From positions 10,001-74,000 of the forward strand of contig DIWJ01000052.1 of assembly GCA_002428445.1 (NCBI GenBank): DNA of 64,000 nucleotides, in the 5' to 3' direction. The notes beneath the pieces are model-generated. The model made no database searches. It was not told where the DNA came from and saw nothing but the letters and a program-made list of their open reading frames with translations. Of the stretch, positions 52,110-61,278 are shown in pieces (position 1 is the stretch's first letter; each line of letters begins with the position of its first letter). This stretch comes from Syntrophaceae bacterium UBA6109 (GTDB lineage Bacteria; Desulfobacterota; Syntrophia; Syntrophales; UBA6109). The translations under genes and the position numbers were made by a program.

Positions 52110-53459
52110 TTATTGGAGAAGTTCATTTACATCGGCGATCTTTTCGAGACTCATCACCTTCTCGACAATCCGGTCCGCTTCAGCCTTGGAAAGTATCCCG
52201 TCGGTAAGGCCCTTGAATTTCGCGACCAACTCCGCAGCCGTCAGGGGATTTTCCGGGTCCCCTTTCGGGTACTCGTTGTAGGCCTCCAGTTTCCTGCCGT
52301 CGGAAAGAACGATCGTGACGCGGGCGGGCCACTTGCGCGGGTAGAGCTTTGTCAATTCGGGAACCTCTGCAAAATGGACCTTCGCCATCAGGTTCTTGAT
52401 GTCTGCATTGGCCAGACGGGACTCGTCGAAGTCGTCCAGGCGCACATGGCCGAACGTCAACGCCGTGGCGATGCAGAACGGCAGGTTGAATTTTGCCAGA
52501 TAGGGCGACTTCGCCTCGACGTTTCCCAGGAGGTCGATCGCCGCCTGATACACCTGGATCCGGATTTCCGCCACATCCGACGGCTTCAGTGTCTTGCCGC
52601 CTGTGGCCAGCAGCACGGCGTCGATGGCGGAGTGGGTGTGCCCGCAAGAGGCATGGAACTTGATGGAATTCCGGTCGCCGTGAAAGATCTTCCCCAGATC
52701 GGCCGTGCACTTGTCCTCATCGAAATTCTTCGACGTAGCGCGGAAGAAGCCTTTGTCTCCCTCCAGGATTCTGCGGGCGCCCGTGAATCCCTCCTTCGCC
52801 AGCAGCGCCGCCAGGAGACCGTTCATCGCCGCCTTGCCGGGATGGAGCTGCTTGCTCATGGCGCATTCGACCAGGAATTCCCAGAGACCGGCCGCCTGCG
52901 TTCCCGCCGAACCCAGAGCCCATGCGAATTGATCTTCGTTCAGGCCCAGCAGCTTTGCCGCGCCCGCCGCCGCCCCATAGGTCCCGCAGGTCGCCGTCGT
53001 ATGCCAGGAATAGTAATGGCTCGTCCCCACGGCCAGGGCCACACGGATGCCGACCTCGTAACCGGCGGAAGTGGCGAGGATCAGGTCTCGTCCCGAGGAA
53101 TGCTGACGCTCCCCGAGGGCAAGGACCGCGGGAAGAATGGCGCAGGCCGGGTGCAGGATGGACTCCCGGTGAAGGTCGTCCATCTCGACAATGTGCGATG
53201 TGGCGCCGTTGACCAGGGCTGCCAGGACGCAGCTTGTTTTCGTACCGTCGGGGATGGAGGTCGATTCGGGGTTGCCGCCAAGGCCGCGGGCGACATTCCG
53301 GATCATGCGGACCGGCGGCAGATCCTTGCCCGCATAAGCCGAACCCAGCCAGTCCATGATGTACCCTTTGACGTTGGCGACATGTTCTTTCCCCAGGTCT
53401 TCAAACCGAAGCCCGCAAAAATACTTGGCCAGTTGATTGGCGAGGATTTCCTTCGGCAT
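52110..53459 (-). CDS. MmgE/PrpD family protein (second copy)
   Basis: A 449-residue MmgE/PrpD protein sharing architecture with the one at 9392-10759 (for example GSAGTQAAGLWEFLVECAMS near 185 and HASCGHTHSAIDAVLLATG near 272). The family includes 2-methylcitrate dehydratase, aconitate decarboxylase and isomerases of branched acids. It lies between the second FrdB gene and the DapA-family gene with short gaps, so it probably works on the same compound as the second Frd complex. A precise reaction is not assigned. Confidence 0.87.
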   Translation of the reverse strand: MPKEILANQLAKYFCGLRFEDLGKEHVANVKGYIMDWLGSAYAGKDLPPVRMIRNVARGLGGNPESTSIPDGTKTSCVLAALVNGATSHIVEMDDLHRESILHPACAILPAVLALGERQHSSGRDLILATSAGYEVGIRVALAVGTSHYYSWHTTATCGTYGAAAGAAKLLGLNEDQFAWALGSAGTQAAGLWEFLVECAMSKQLHPGKAAMNGLLAALLAKEGFTGARRILEGDKGFFRATSKNFDEDKCTADLGKIFHGDRNSIKFHASCGHTHSAIDAVLLATGGKTLKPSDVAEIRIQVYQAAIDLLGNVEAKSPYLAKFNLPFCIATALTFGHVRLDDFDESRLANADIKNLMAKVHFAEVPELTKLYPRKWPARVTIVLSDGRKLEAYNEYPKGDPENPLTAAELVAKFKGLTDGILSKAEADRIVEKVMSLEKIADVNELLQ

Positions 53460-53532
53460 AATTTCCCCCCTCTTCTGAAGTTCAGCGGACGACTTCGATC
53501 GCCGCTCGATGCTCGGCGGTCTCCATTGACCC

Positions 53533-54243
53533 TTAAAAATCCCCTTCCTTCGCCAAGGCGATGAAGTGGGCTACGTCGATCTTTTTCGGGCAGACGTGCG
53601 TACAGGCCTTCGAGGTGTGGCAGCGGTAGACGCCCTCTTCGCTGTACAGGAGCTCAAGCCGCTCGTCCTTCGCCGTTTCCCGCGTATCCATCATACGGAC
53701 GATGCTCGCCATGGCGGCATTGGGGCCGATGAAGCTCTTGTGAGAACTGATGCATGCCGTGGCGCAGCAGAAGCAGTTGATGCAGCGCGTGGCATCTTCG
53801 TACTTGGCAATTTCCTGCGGGGAGATGATGTGCTCCGTGACGCCGGGCGGAAGCTGCTTGGGAGAGATGACATAAGGCTTGGCGCGATGGACGCGTTCGT
53901 AGGCCTTTTCCCAGTCGACGACCAGGTCCCGGATCACCGGGGCGACCGTCACGGGCTCGATCTTGAATTCCGAGGTGCCGAACAGTTCGACGGCATTTTC
54001 CACCAGGAGCTCGCAGGCCAGCATCGGCCGGCCGTTGATCTTCACGGAACAGCTCCCGCACTGGCCGTGTTCGCAGGATGACGCCCAGCTCAGGGTGGCA
54101 TCCTGTTCCACGTTGATTCTCCGGAACAGATCCACGAAGCGCAGAATGGCCCCTGCCTCCAGCTTGTAGGTCTGGAACCAGGTTTTCCCCGCGTCGGGAT
54201 CATAGCGTTTGATCGTCAGGGACAGCGAGAAGATCTTGGACAT
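53533..54243 (-). CDS. Frd/Sdh-type iron-sulfur subunit (second complex)
   Basis: A 236-residue FrdB/SdhB paralogue. The 2Fe-2S motif is SSCEHGQCGSCSV with distal PMLAC near 75. The 4Fe-4S motif CINCFCCATACIS has Ile where a Pro normally follows the last cysteine. The third cluster motif is CHTSKACTHVCPKKID near 210. It is shorter than the first FrdB (277), mainly at both ends. It lies directly after the flavoprotein gene of the second complex. Whether succinate is its substrate is uncertain. Confidence 0.9.
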   Translation of the reverse strand: MSKIFSLSLTIKRYDPDAGKTWFQTYKLEAGAILRFVDLFRRINVEQDATLSWASSCEHGQCGSCSVKINGRPMLACELLVENAVELFGTSEFKIEPVTVAPVIRDLVVDWEKAYERVHRAKPYVISPKQLPPGVTEHIISPQEIAKYEDATRCINCFCCATACISSHKSFIGPNAAMASIVRMMDTRETAKDERLELLYSEEGVYRCHTSKACTHVCPKKIDVAHFIALAKEGDF

Positions 54244-54278
54244 AACTTCCTCCTATGCTTGCGGCGAAGAAGCCGTCA

Positions 54279-56075
54279 TCAATACTTCCTCGGGATGATC
54301 TTGAAGTGTTCGGAATACTCCCCCTTGGCCTCAAAGAGGCTCATGTCGATGGGACGCCTTCCGAAGGTCACCTTGCCGAATTCGGTCATGGACACCAGGG
54401 TATGATACTGGAATTCGTCGCTCCGGACGGGGTAATCCTCCCGGAAGTGCGCACCGCGCGATTCCTTCCTCAGCAGGGCCCCCTGGGCCATCGTCATGGC
54501 GTTGTCCAGCAGATTGTCCAGCTCCCAGCGCTCGAACAGCTCCTGGTTCCATCTCGCGTCGCGGACCGATACCGACGTCTTCTCCGCCCGTTCCTTGAAT
54601 GCCATCAACTCCTGGATCGCTTCCGAAACGCCCTTTTCGTGCCGGAAGACGCCGACCTTGCGCGTCATCATGTCGCGCATGTCCAGACGGACGCGTCCGA
54701 CATTTTCCTTCCCTGTACCTGCCAGATAAGACGAGAAACGGGACAGGCTTGCCTCGCCCGCACCCCTGGGAGCGGAAATCTGCTTTTCCTTCAGATAGGT
54801 CTCGACGCGCTCTCCCACGTACCGTCCCATTGTCAGGAGCTCCAGAAGCGAATTCGTGCCCAGGCGGTTGAAACCGTGGAAGCTGGCACAGGCGCATTCG
54901 CCGACGGCGAAAAGACCGGGCATGATCTGGCCGGCGCTCCCCTGGACCTCTCCGAATGCATTCGTCGGGATGCCGCCCATGTGGTAATGGTTGGAAGGCC
55001 GCACCGGACAGAGCTGCGTGCGCGAATCGAGGTTCGCGTAGGTCTTGAAAAAGCTCGCCACCTCCTTGAGCTTGACTTCGTGGACGTAGTCCGGCAGGTG
55101 ACGCAGATCGATCCAGACATGCTCGATCTGGTGATCGGGATTCATGATTCCCCGCCCTTCCCGGATCTCCGTCTCGATGGAGCGGGCCACGATGTCCCGG
55201 GGCGCGAGATTCCTCATCTTGGGGGCGTAGCGGTCCATGAAGGGTTCCATGTCCTTGTTGCGCAGGATACCGCCTTCGCTGCGCAGGGCCTCGCTGGCGA
55301 GAATGCCGGGCCCCACGATTCCCGTCGGATGGAACTGGACGGCCTCGGGGTCCATGACCGGCAGCCCCGCCCGGAGAATCACGGCAATCCCGTCCCCGGT
55401 ATTGCCGCGACAGTTTGTCGTAATGCGGAAGACCTGTCCCGAACCGCCCGTAGCCAGAACGGTGGCCTTCGCCAGCACCGTGACGAATTCACCATCCCGG
55501 ATCTTGTAGAGCACCGCCCCGACGCAGACCCCCTCGTTGAAGAGGAGTTCCGTGACGACGGCGGAGTTGATGAATGTCGAGCCGTGCTTGAGCGCCTCGC
55601 CCCAGGCGGTGTCCATCATCCCCTTGCCTGTGCGGTCCGCTTCGAAAACGGCCCGGAAGGAGTCCCCCTTGCCGAATTCGATGGTATGCCCGCCGAACTG
55701 GCGTTTGCTGATGTTTCCTTCCTCATTCCGGCTCAGGTGCATCCCGTGGCCCTCGAGCCAGCGGATCTCATCCCAGCCGCCCTCAACAATCTTCTTGACC
55801 ACGTCCTGGTCGGAAGAACAGTCGCCCCCTTTCCAGGTGTCGAACATATGGTAGATCGGTTTGTCCGTCTTGTCCTTCGGATCGACGGCGGCCAGCCCCC
55901 CCTGCGCGGTGCTCGTGTGGGATTTCTGGGGATGGGACACCTTCGTCACCGCGAAAATTTTCAGATTCGGCTTGTGCTCAAGCAGGTGTGCGGCACAGCG
56001 CAGGCCCGCACCCCCGGCTCCGACAATCAGGACATCACAGTTCAGCGTTGAAGAGATTTGCAGTTTGTTTCCCAT
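54279..56075 (-). CDS. Frd/Sdh-type flavoprotein subunit (second complex)
   Basis: A 598-residue flavoprotein of the FrdA/SdhA family. FAD sites are VLIVGAGGAGLRCAAHLLE near 15 and the covalent-FAD histidine in KSHTSTAQGG near 50. Substrate-site motifs are AVQFHPTGIVGPGILASEAL near 237, ARSIETEIREGRGI near 290 and NHYHMGGIPTNAFGEVQG near 355. General active-site residues are kept, so it should oxidise or reduce a succinate- or fumarate-like acid. Location among CoA-transferase, CitE-like and hydratase genes suggests a methyl-substituted analogue such as methylsuccinate or mesaconate; this is inference. Confidence 0.9.
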   Translation of the reverse strand: MGNKLQISSTLNCDVLIVGAGGAGLRCAAHLLEHKPNLKIFAVTKVSHPQKSHTSTAQGGLAAVDPKDKTDKPIYHMFDTWKGGDCSSDQDVVKKIVEGGWDEIRWLEGHGMHLSRNEEGNISKRQFGGHTIEFGKGDSFRAVFEADRTGKGMMDTAWGEALKHGSTFINSAVVTELLFNEGVCVGAVLYKIRDGEFVTVLAKATVLATGGSGQVFRITTNCRGNTGDGIAVILRAGLPVMDPEAVQFHPTGIVGPGILASEALRSEGGILRNKDMEPFMDRYAPKMRNLAPRDIVARSIETEIREGRGIMNPDHQIEHVWIDLRHLPDYVHEVKLKEVASFFKTYANLDSRTQLCPVRPSNHYHMGGIPTNAFGEVQGSAGQIMPGLFAVGECACASFHGFNRLGTNSLLELLTMGRYVGERVETYLKEKQISAPRGAGEASLSRFSSYLAGTGKENVGRVRLDMRDMMTRKVGVFRHEKGVSEAIQELMAFKERAEKTSVSVRDARWNQELFERWELDNLLDNAMTMAQGALLRKESRGAHFREDYPVRSDEFQYHTLVSMTEFGKVTFGRRPIDMSLFEAKGEYSEHFKIIPRKY

Positions 56076-56093
56076 CGCGCGTCCCCCTTTTCG

Positions 56094-56921
56094 TTAGATG
56101 AACAACGTCAGTTTCATGGCCAGAAAGGCGAACACGACGACGACGATGGCGATCAGGGCCGTCAGAGCCGTCCGGGCCGCCCCGGCGGAAATGTAATCCG
56201 TAGCGATCGAATAAAGGCCGTAGCCGGTATGGTACAGCGCTGAGACCGCAAGCATCAGGTCGACAAACCGGATGAAGAGGTTCTGCATGCGGGCGATCAC
56301 CGCCTGCGCCTGATGCGCCACCTCCGGAGTCAGGTGGGAAAAAACAAGGTGTGCGGGGATAGCGATGATCAAGAAAGCCCCGCTGATTCGCTGGAGCTTC
56401 CACCAGACCGAGTGTTTGGTGTTCCAGATGCGGGAAGCGACGGCGTAAGCCGTGGCAAAACCGGTGAACAGCGCCATCAGCCAGAAGAAAACCGCCGACA
56501 CGTTCTGGTTTCCAAGGAGCATGAGCAGCCCCAGGAGAAGCGCATACAGGACGGTGAGACCGAAGGTCCAGCGGATCATAGTCTCGTCGTTCCGGCTCCC
56601 GAACGATTCGTACAGGATCAGGCGCCCTCCGTTCAAGGCGTGGAATCCGACCATCAGCGATGAAGCCCAGGCAAAAAATACGATGATCGGCTGGGACATC
56701 CAACTCATCTTCGCGTCGTAGACGGACGGCGTCGAAAGCGTGGAGAGGGTGTAGATGTGTATGCCTAGGTAAATGACCAGGCCGATCCCCGTCAGACGAT
56801 GCAGCCAGCTGACGACGTAATTCCACCCGTGAGTCTTCGCATAGCAGGAAAGAATGGGCAATTTTTCGAGAACCTGCAGCAGCGCGGTGCTCAGCCCGTG
56901 ACGCTCCTCCAGAACCTTCAT
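56094..56921 (-). CDS. Fused SdhC-SdhD-type membrane anchor (second complex)
   Basis: A 275-residue membrane protein with about six segments in two similar halves. The first half has WLHRLTGIGLVIYLGIHIYT near 39 and GFHALNGGRLILYESFG near 97, which match an SdhC subunit. The second half has KLQRISGAFLIIAIPAHLVF near 175 and SALYHTGYGLYSI near 240, as in SdhD. So both anchor subunits appear joined in one chain, whereas the first complex has two separate genes. Histidines in both halves could bind heme b. A strong promoter precedes it, so it opens the transcript for the second Frd complex, PrpD and the aldolase. Confidence 0.82.
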   Translation of the reverse strand: MKVLEERHGLSTALLQVLEKLPILSCYAKTHGWNYVVSWLHRLTGIGLVIYLGIHIYTLSTLSTPSVYDAKMSWMSQPIIVFFAWASSLMVGFHALNGGRLILYESFGSRNDETMIRWTFGLTVLYALLLGLLMLLGNQNVSAVFFWLMALFTGFATAYAVASRIWNTKHSVWWKLQRISGAFLIIAIPAHLVFSHLTPEVAHQAQAVIARMQNLFIRFVDLMLAVSALYHTGYGLYSIATDYISAGAARTALTALIAIVVVVFAFLAMKLTLFI

Positions 56922-57022
56922 AATCCTATCCTCCCAGAAGATGTGAAAAAAAGTCTCAGACGACAGGAACCGGCTTCACGGCATTCATCAATGAAATCCG
57001 GTCATAAACGGAAAACTGCCGC

Positions 57023-57051
57023 TTTATAGCGACGAAACCGCAATGTGTCAA
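57023..57051 (-). promoter_or_regulatory. Sigma70-type promoter of the second Frd operon
   Basis: On the minus strand a perfect TTGACA, a 17-base spacer and TATAAA lie about 100 bases before the fused anchor gene. This is one of the best sigma70 promoters in the window and indicates a transcript separate from the hydratase genes upstream. Confidence 0.75.
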
Positions 57052-57100
57052 GCATTATCACTTTCGCGCGGCCGTCTGTTTCCGTCCTACCTCTTCGATA

Positions 57101-57724
57101 TTAATAGAGTTTCGTGTATTCAAAATCCTCGGCGATGCCGAGCGTTCGATAGGCTTTGCGGCGGTTCGCGTCGATCCGAAGGTCCAGCCGGTCGAAATGG
57201 TTGTTCCCCTCCGTGTCGATATCCACCAGGAACGGACCCAGTTCTTCTATCTCCAGTTGCCAGGCCGCTTCGATGCTCCCCAGTTCCCGCAGCCAGTGGA
57301 CGCCCCGGACGCGAATCCGGTCCACGAAAAGTTGCGGGGTCACGCCCAGCGGCGTCGCATGGATACAGCCGCATTCCTTCATGGCCGCCATGGTGGCGGG
57401 CCCCATCGTCGTCTTGCCGACAATGGCCCGCAGTCCCCACTCGCGGACCGACCGGGCGCCCCATTTCTCGAAGCGGATGCTGGACGTCGGGACGAGTCCA
57501 ACGAGGCGCCACGCGTCGCCCTCGGGCAGGATAATGGGGCCGGTATGGATCAGGAGATTCCGGTCGTCCGTGGGAAAAGGCAGGGGGTGGGCCTCGTCGA
57601 AGACATAGCGCTGCAGGCGCGAACGGCATGTCCAGGCGAAACCGGAGAAATAGACCATATCGCCGATCCGGAGCGCCCGGATGTCCGCCTCCTGCAACGG
57701 AATGCGCAGACGCACTTCAGGCAT
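57101..57724 (-). CDS. Class I fumarase-like hydratase, beta subunit (second pair)
   Basis: A 207-residue protein of the class I hydratase beta family, starting VRLRIPLQEADIRALRIGD. The middle has GPIILPEGDAWRLVGLVPTSS near 62 and GLRAIVGKTTMGPATMAAM near 97. It is clearly diverged from the first fumarase beta subunit (45778-46335), and its GRDSAHK motif is replaced by TCRSRLQRY. The start at 57724 overlaps the alpha gene by 8 bases. With alpha it should hydrate a fumarate analogue; mesaconate or tartrate-type substrates are known for this family. Confidence 0.82.
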   Translation of the reverse strand: MPEVRLRIPLQEADIRALRIGDMVYFSGFAWTCRSRLQRYVFDEAHPLPFPTDDRNLLIHTGPIILPEGDAWRLVGLVPTSSIRFEKWGARSVREWGLRAIVGKTTMGPATMAAMKECGCIHATPLGVTPQLFVDRIRVRGVHWLRELGSIEAAWQLEIEELGPFLVDIDTEGNNHFDRLDLRIDANRRKAYRTLGIAEDFEYTKLY

Positions 57725-58646
57725 GGACGGCCTCCCTTTCGAACCAGCCGGGGTCGTCGGGATATTCCATGGAACCGTCCGGATGGACAAGAGTCGTTGC
57801 GCGTCGCGCGATCCAGCAGTTGGCGCTCATGGCAAGAGCGATGCCGGCGATGTGGGTCAGCGCATACTCGACGTGCACGGCAAACACCGACGTCCGTCCT
57901 CCCGCACCCATGGCGCCGATGCCCAGCGTGTTGACGGCCCCGGCGAGTTCCTCTTCAAGCCGTGCCATGTCCGGTTCCGGATGGCGGCTGCCGACGATGC
58001 GCAGCACCGCAGCCTGCTTGGCCAGCTGGGCGGCGATGTCGAAAGTGCCCCCGATCCCGATTCCCACGATCGCCGGCGGGCAGATCGCCCCGGCACGCGC
58101 ACCGGCGGTGTACCAGTCGATGACGGACTTTCGGATCCCCGCCAGTCCGTCGGCGAAGGCGACCATTCGGTAGCGAGTGCCGCCCAGGCACTCGGACCCC
58201 CCTCCCTTGGCGACGAATGTGACCTGCAGGTCCTCGCCCGGCACAAAACGGTATGTCATGCCGGGGATATTCATGCCGACGTTATCCCCGGGATCCGCAC
58301 CGGTCAAGGGATGCTTCATCGTCGCACGCAGAACTCCTTCGCGCGTCGCTTTTCTCACCGCATCCTTCGCAAGGTCGGCAAGGCCGGAGAAGCCCCCGGG
58401 CAGACGGGCCTGATCGCCCACCTTGAAGAAGAACAGGGGCCAGCCCGTGTCGGGGCAGGCAGGGGAGCAGCGCTCGGCGGACAAATCCAGGGAGCGGAGC
58501 GTTTCCGAAAGGGCCCGGCGGGAGAGTTCAGAATCTTCCACGGCGATCGCCCGCTCGAAGGCCTGCCGGACGTCCGGAGACACCCGGCAGGAACTCCTGC
58601 GGATCGTATCGAAGATCGCTTCTGATAAAACCGACGAAGACAGCAT
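57717..58646 (-). CDS. Class I fumarase-like hydratase, alpha subunit (second pair)
   Basis: A 309-residue alpha subunit of a class I (4Fe-4S) hydratase. The cluster cysteines are kept in PACPDTGWPL near 65, GAICPPAIVG near 189 and MSANCWIAR near 281. It is longer at the C-terminus and clearly diverged from the first fumarase alpha subunit. Known relatives outside fumarase include mesaconase and tartrate dehydratase. Immediate neighbours (CitE-like lyase and CoA transferase) favour mesaconate or citramalate as substrate or product; this is inference. Confidence 0.85.
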   Translation of the reverse strand: MLSSSVLSEAIFDTIRRSSCRVSPDVRQAFERAIAVEDSELSRRALSETLRSLDLSAERCSPACPDTGWPLFFFKVGDQARLPGGFSGLADLAKDAVRKATREGVLRATMKHPLTGADPGDNVGMNIPGMTYRFVPGEDLQVTFVAKGGGSECLGGTRYRMVAFADGLAGIRKSVIDWYTAGARAGAICPPAIVGIGIGGTFDIAAQLAKQAAVLRIVGSRHPEPDMARLEEELAGAVNTLGIGAMGAGGRTSVFAVHVEYALTHIAGIALAMSANCWIARRATTLVHPDGSMEYPDDPGWFEREAVHA

Positions 58647-58682
58647 GCTCCCCGCACGAAACTGCTGTTGACGGACAATTCT

Positions 58683-59624
58683 TCAAGAGGTCTGGCCGGA
58701 TTCTTCCTTCTTTGCCTTTGCCCTGGCGGCGATTCCTTCGGCCTTGGCAACGGTTTCCATCCCCATCCTGTACATCGCCACATCGATCATCTTGCCGTCG
58801 AGGGTGGCGGCGCCTTTTCCCTCGGCCTCCGCCTTCAGATAGGCATCGATCATCCTCCGGCTCAGGGCGACATCTTCCTCGGACGGCGAGAACACACGAT
58901 TCAACGTTTCCAGCTGCCGCGGATGGATCGCCAGTTTTCCTTTGAAACCCATGAGCCGGACCGTATTGGCTTCGCGCTCCAATCTCTCCTGATCGGTCAG
59001 AACCCCGAAGAACGGCGTATCGATGGCGAGAATACCGGAAGCGGCCGCCGCAACGGAGATCGTCGAACGGGGATAGGCCAGGAACGGCGCATATTCGTCG
59101 GGGGTCATCTTGGTTACGGCAAATCCGGCTCCCATCTCGCGCATGAAGTCAGCCGCACCGAACGCGAGCCCCGCGACACGGTCGCTGGCTGCGGCGATCT
59201 CCCCGGCGTTCTGGACGCCTTTCGGCGATTCGAGAAGGGGAAGAATCACGGTTTTCTTCTTCTGCTTGCCAACCCTCTCGGCTTCGGCGAGGAGTCCTTC
59301 GATCTCCTGGATGTCCTGTTTCGTTTCCGTCTTGGCCAGCATGACCCCGTCCAACTCTTCCCGGACGATGATCTTGATGTCCTCGGCGGTAAGCCCCTTC
59401 GTCTGGAGAGAGTTGATGCGGACCAGGACATCGATCCCCTGCTTCTTGTACAGGGGGGAAATGTCTCTCGCAAGTGCCCGCCCCGCTTCTTTCTCCGCCA
59501 TGGGGCAGGCATCCTCCAAATCGATGATGACCGCGTCTTCCTGCTCCGCCGCGGCCTTGTTGAGCATCTTCCAGTTGTTGGCCGGTACAAAGAGCAGGGA
59601 TCTCCAGATTCTTACATCAGGCAT
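58683..59624 (-). CDS. HpcH/HpaI family lyase, CitE-like (citramalyl- or malyl-CoA lyase type)
   Basis: A 313-residue CitE-like TIM-barrel lyase. Family motifs are RSLLFVPANNW near 8, IIDLEDAC near 33 (metal and CoA region), VILPLLESPKG near 128 with the metal-binding glutamate, LAFGAADFMREMG near 153 with the aspartate, and GKLAIHPRQLETLN near 230. The family cleaves malyl-CoA, citramalyl-CoA or citryl-CoA to acetyl-CoA or a related thioester plus an oxo acid. There are no CitF or CitD genes here, so citrate lyase is unlikely. GGAGGGG precedes the start. It pairs logically with the CoA transferase encoded upstream. Confidence 0.88.
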   Translation of the reverse strand: MPDVRIWRSLLFVPANNWKMLNKAAAEQEDAVIIDLEDACPMAEKEAGRALARDISPLYKKQGIDVLVRINSLQTKGLTAEDIKIIVREELDGVMLAKTETKQDIQEIEGLLAEAERVGKQKKKTVILPLLESPKGVQNAGEIAAASDRVAGLAFGAADFMREMGAGFAVTKMTPDEYAPFLAYPRSTISVAAAASGILAIDTPFFGVLTDQERLEREANTVRLMGFKGKLAIHPRQLETLNRVFSPSEEDVALSRRMIDAYLKAEAEGKGAATLDGKMIDVAMYRMGMETVAKAEGIAARAKAKKEESGQTS

Positions 59625-59849
59625 TCTGCACCCCTCCTTCTTGCGCGTTCAAAGAGATTTTCTTCAGCGCGGGACCGCTATCGGCGGAATGCGGCATGCT
59701 CCTGTCAGAGCGCCCGCTTTCCCTTCTGAAAAGTGCCCCTCTCTTCTTCGCGGCGGCACCGGCATGGGAAGATCCCTCCGGGCTCAACCGCATCCGGGAA
59801 AAAGACAAGCAAAAGAGGAGGAGCGAATGATTCTTGTCTCATAGAAAGC

Positions 59850-59873
59850 GCCCCCGGCCGGATGGCCGGGGGC
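59850..59873 (-). terminator. Hairpin after the CoA-transferase gene
   Basis: GCCCCCGGCC and GGCCGGGGGC form a perfect 10-bp stem with a 4-base loop, 20 bases past the CoA-transferase stop. The following bases (GCTTTCTATG) are only weakly U-rich, so it may attenuate rather than stop transcription into the lyase gene. Confidence 0.6.
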
Positions 59874-59893
59874 ATGCAAGGGCCGAAGAGCTT

Positions 59894-61111
59894 TCAGGCT
59901 ACAGCGCCTGCAGCCTTCAATTTTGCGATCTCTTCATCGGAGAACCCGAGACCCTTCATCAGATCCGCCGTATGCTGGCCCAATTCGGGCGCCGGGCAGG
60001 CGATCTCGGCCTTCGTCTTGGAGAGCTTGATGGGATTATTCACGACCTTGATCTTCCCGTATTTCGGGTGGTCCCACTCCGTAAAGAAATCATTGGCGAT
60101 CGCCTGTTCGTCCGTTGTCACTTCCAGCGGCGTCGCGGCGGGCGACCAGATGCACTTGTTCGCGTTCAGCTTCTCTCTCAGTTCCGACAGGGGCCTCGCC
60201 TTGAAGTATGCCTCGATCATCTGCACCAGCTCCGCGGCATTCTGCGCCCGGGCGGCCTGGGTGGCGAACTTCGGATCGTTCTCGAGGTCAGGCCGGTCGA
60301 TCGCCTTGCAGAAACCCGCCCAATAGGTCTGGGAGTTCGTCATTCCCAGCATGATCCAGCGACCGTCCCGCGTGGGATAGACGTTGCGGATGGGATTGCC
60401 CATGGTCTTGCGCTGCGGCCGCACGACATCTTCGCCGGAAACAAGACAGCCGGCGATGTCGAAGCCGAGCACCCAGGTGGCCGTATTGTACAGCGAGATC
60501 TCGACCGCCTGCGCAACACCCGTCTTCTCACGGATATAAAGGGCGGCCAGCATTCCGGCCAGAAGGCTCAGGGAGGTGATGCTGTCGCCGTAGCAGGGGC
60601 GGGAGATGTTCGGCGCCGAATCGGCATCGTGCATCAGGTCCATGACGCCGCTGCGCGCCCAGAAGCCCACCGTATCGTAACCGCCGGCATTCGCTTCCGG
60701 GCCCTTGGTCCCGTAGCCGGTCAGATTTGCATAGATCAGTTTCGGGTTGAGTTTGGACATGGCTTCGTACGTGAGATTAAATTTCTTCATCTCGTACGGC
60801 CTCAGGTTGTTGACGAAGATATCGGCGGAGGCGATGAGTTTATGCAGGACGGCCTGCCCTTCCGCCGAGGCCAGGTTGATGCAGATGCTTTTCTTGTTCC
60901 GATCCGCATGCTCCCAGTAATAATTGACCGGATTCGGTTTCGCCCACCCGGCCATGCCCTGACCGAGCACGTGGCGCCAGTTGTCACCCTTCCCCGGCGG
61001 CTCAACGTGAATCACTTCCGCGCCCCAGCTGCCCAGCAACACGCCCGGAAGCGGCATTGCCACCGCGCCCCCCACCTCGACAATACGGATTCCTTCCAAC
61101 TCTCTTGCCAT
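59894..61111 (-). CDS. CaiB/BaiF family CoA transferase
   Basis: A 405-residue class III CoA transferase. It starts LEGIRIVEVGGAVAMPLPG and has the region LLGSWGAEVIHVEPPGKGD near 25-43. The catalytic aspartate is likely the one in CYGDSITSLSLLAGMLAAL near 170, the position of Asp169 in formyl-CoA transferase. It moves CoA between acids, for example from succinyl-CoA to citramalate or itaconate. The start at 61111 gives the usual length; the open frame extends to 61291 without family similarity. A sigma70 promoter lies about 165 bases upstream. Confidence 0.9.
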   Translation of the reverse strand: MARELEGIRIVEVGGAVAMPLPGVLLGSWGAEVIHVEPPGKGDNWRHVLGQGMAGWAKPNPVNYYWEHADRNKKSICINLASAEGQAVLHKLIASADIFVNNLRPYEMKKFNLTYEAMSKLNPKLIYANLTGYGTKGPEANAGGYDTVGFWARSGVMDLMHDADSAPNISRPCYGDSITSLSLLAGMLAALYIREKTGVAQAVEISLYNTATWVLGFDIAGCLVSGEDVVRPQRKTMGNPIRNVYPTRDGRWIMLGMTNSQTYWAGFCKAIDRPDLENDPKFATQAARAQNAAELVQMIEAYFKARPLSELREKLNANKCIWSPAATPLEVTTDEQAIANDFFTEWDHPKYGKIKVVNNPIKLSKTKAEIACPAPELGQHTADLMKGLGFSDEEIAKLKAAGAVA

Positions 61112-61278
61112 ACCTGCCCCCCTTCCACCTAGTCTGAAAATTCGGTCACAGCCAGAGACCGGAAGTTCCCCTCTCACCGGGTTTCGGGTAACGGGAACCG
61201 CGCCGATCATCTTGCCGCTGTTTCTCTCCAGGGCGAAAGCCCTTGCTGACAAAGGGTTGTGAGGAATGCTCCGGCGAT

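Noticed and set aside
54255..56051. Plus-strand open frame of 598 codons opposite the second flavoprotein gene
   Set aside because: Antisense shadow of a well-supported gene; composition is not protein-like.
58683..59624. Citrate lyase beta subunit (CitE proper)
   Set aside because: No CitD, CitF or CitC gene is near, and a CoA transferase gene is; a stand-alone acyl-CoA lyase is more likely.
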